A program made the position numbers and the translations under genes. Below are positions 7,225 to 7,578 of a stretch of DNA of 7,578 nt, one piece after another. Origin of the DNA: Cytophagales bacterium (lineage in GTDB: Bacteria > Bacteroidota > Bacteroidia > Cytophagales > Cyclobacteriaceae); NCBI GenBank assembly GCA_029262935.1, contig JAJCYK010000165.1, forward strand, positions 1 through 7,578, written 5' to 3'. Positions within the stretch are counted from its first letter, which is position 1, and the number at the start of each line of letters is the position of its first letter. The notes beneath the pieces were generated by a model. The model did no database searches, was not told where the DNA came from, and saw only the letters and a program-made list of their open reading frames with translations.

Positions 7225-7515
7225 ATGCTGATACGAATTGTAAAAATGACCTTCCAGGAAGAACGGCTAGAAGACTTTGTGGCCCTCTTTAAAGATTCGC
7301 AACCAAAAATCGAAGCTATGCCCGGATGTCAACAGGTTACACTGATGCAAGATTGGGAAGATCCCCAGGTCTACATCACCTACAGCCATTGGGATAACAA
7401 GAAAGCTTTGGATCATTACCGTCATTCCGAGATGTTTAAAGACGTTTGGGCCAGAACCAAAGCCATGTTTGCCGATAAACCACAGGCGTTTAGTATGAAG
7501 GCTGCAATAATTTAA
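7225..7515 (+). CDS. ABM-domain protein (antibiotic biosynthesis monooxygenase fold; putative quinol monooxygenase)
   Basis: Small cytoplasmic protein of the dimeric ferredoxin-like ABM fold. Family members include cofactor-free quinol monooxygenases such as E. coli YgiN, heme-degrading IsdG types, and many proteins of unknown role. From ATG 7225 it is 96 residues, the normal size. The pattern fits the fold: strand MLIRIVKMTF, helix about 12-30, MPGCQQVTLMQDW (32-44), strand YITYSHW (50-56), helix with ALDHYRHSEMFKDVW (61-75), and a final strand FSMKAAII. His63 and His66 lie in the family's typical A-x-x-x-H-x-x-S region. The ATG is preferred to an in-frame TTG at 7213 that would overlap the previous gene and add an atypical MKNS. 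It lies 1 bp after the upstream stop, so cotranscription is very likely. The substrate cannot be told from sequence. Confidence 0.85.
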   Translation: MLIRIVKMTFQEERLEDFVALFKDSQPKIEAMPGCQQVTLMQDWEDPQVYITYSHWDNKKALDHYRHSEMFKDVWARTKAMFADKPQAFSMKAAII

Positions 7516-7578
7516 ATGGACGTTTCTTGAATTGTGATTTTCTCCTTATGTTTGCAAACTGAGTTGGAGCGTGAGGGG
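7516..7578. other. Right-edge region with no complete gene
   Basis: The 63 bp after the ABM-gene stop show no obvious terminator hairpin. On the plus strand there is a possible promoter. On the minus strand one frame is open from the edge to a TAA at 7512-7514 and could be the C-terminal tail of a convergent gene, ending in residues like KEKITIQETSI. The stretch is too short to decide between these. Confidence 0.3.
7547..7554 (+). promoter_or_regulatory. Candidate -7 box for a gene beyond the right edge
   Basis: TATGTTTG matches TAnnTTTG exactly, with a TTG at 7527-7529 and a 17-base spacer, slightly shorter than usual for this promoter class. If real, transcription would start near 7560 and run off the window to the right. 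A chance match in AT-rich DNA is possible. Confidence 0.3.

Noticed and set aside
1..7578. CRISPR array, insertion sequence, tRNA or rRNA gene, attachment site
   Set aside because: No regularly spaced repeats, transposase or integrase motifs, terminal inverted repeats or tRNA-like cloverleaf pattern were seen by eye; nearly all bases are in conserved coding frames.

Overview
The window looks like chromosomal core DNA from a member of the Bacteroidota, probably a flavobacterial or cytophagal lineage. The evidence is the protein family types (a RecQ whose zinc cluster lies far downstream of the helicase core, and a ComEC with a degenerate C-terminal domain), the moderately AT-rich composition, mostly weak Shine-Dalgarno signals, and good matches to the Bacteroidota -7 promoter box TAnnTTTG. 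I saw no mobile element, CRISPR array, phage gene or RNA gene, and no clear sign of horizontal transfer.

Layout. Positions 1-6362 hold five minus-strand genes packed head to tail. In transcription order they are phoH (TTG start at 6362), comEC (start taken as ATG 5369), an AlkA-type DNA glycosylase (3310), a RimJ/RimL-type GNAT acetyltransferase (start taken as ATG 2390) and recQ (ATG 1885, running off the left edge with the last few codons missing). Junctions after comEC are 1 bp, 2 bp and an 8-bp overlap, so one transcription unit is likely. A short 87-bp AT-rich region (6363-6449) separates this block from two plus-strand genes: a SAM hydroxide adenosyltransferase-family protein (6450-7223) and, 1 bp later, a small antibiotic-biosynthesis-monooxygenase (ABM) fold protein (7225-7515). 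The last 63 bp hold no complete gene, only a possible promoter or the tail of a convergent gene.

Functional reading. The minus-strand unit has a nucleic-acid theme: DNA uptake channel (ComEC), alkylated-base excision (AlkA), branched-DNA unwinding (RecQ) and a PhoH-type ATPase linked to RNA metabolism. The acetyltransferase substrate is unknown. The plus-strand pair is a likely small-molecule or damage-control unit. I found no strikingly novel system. The points most worth a second look are the apparent loss of the Arg and His of the proposed catalytic triad in the SAM-hydrolase homologue, the interlocked divergent promoters between phoH and that gene, the non-canonical RecQ domain order, and the grouping of uptake and repair genes in one unit.
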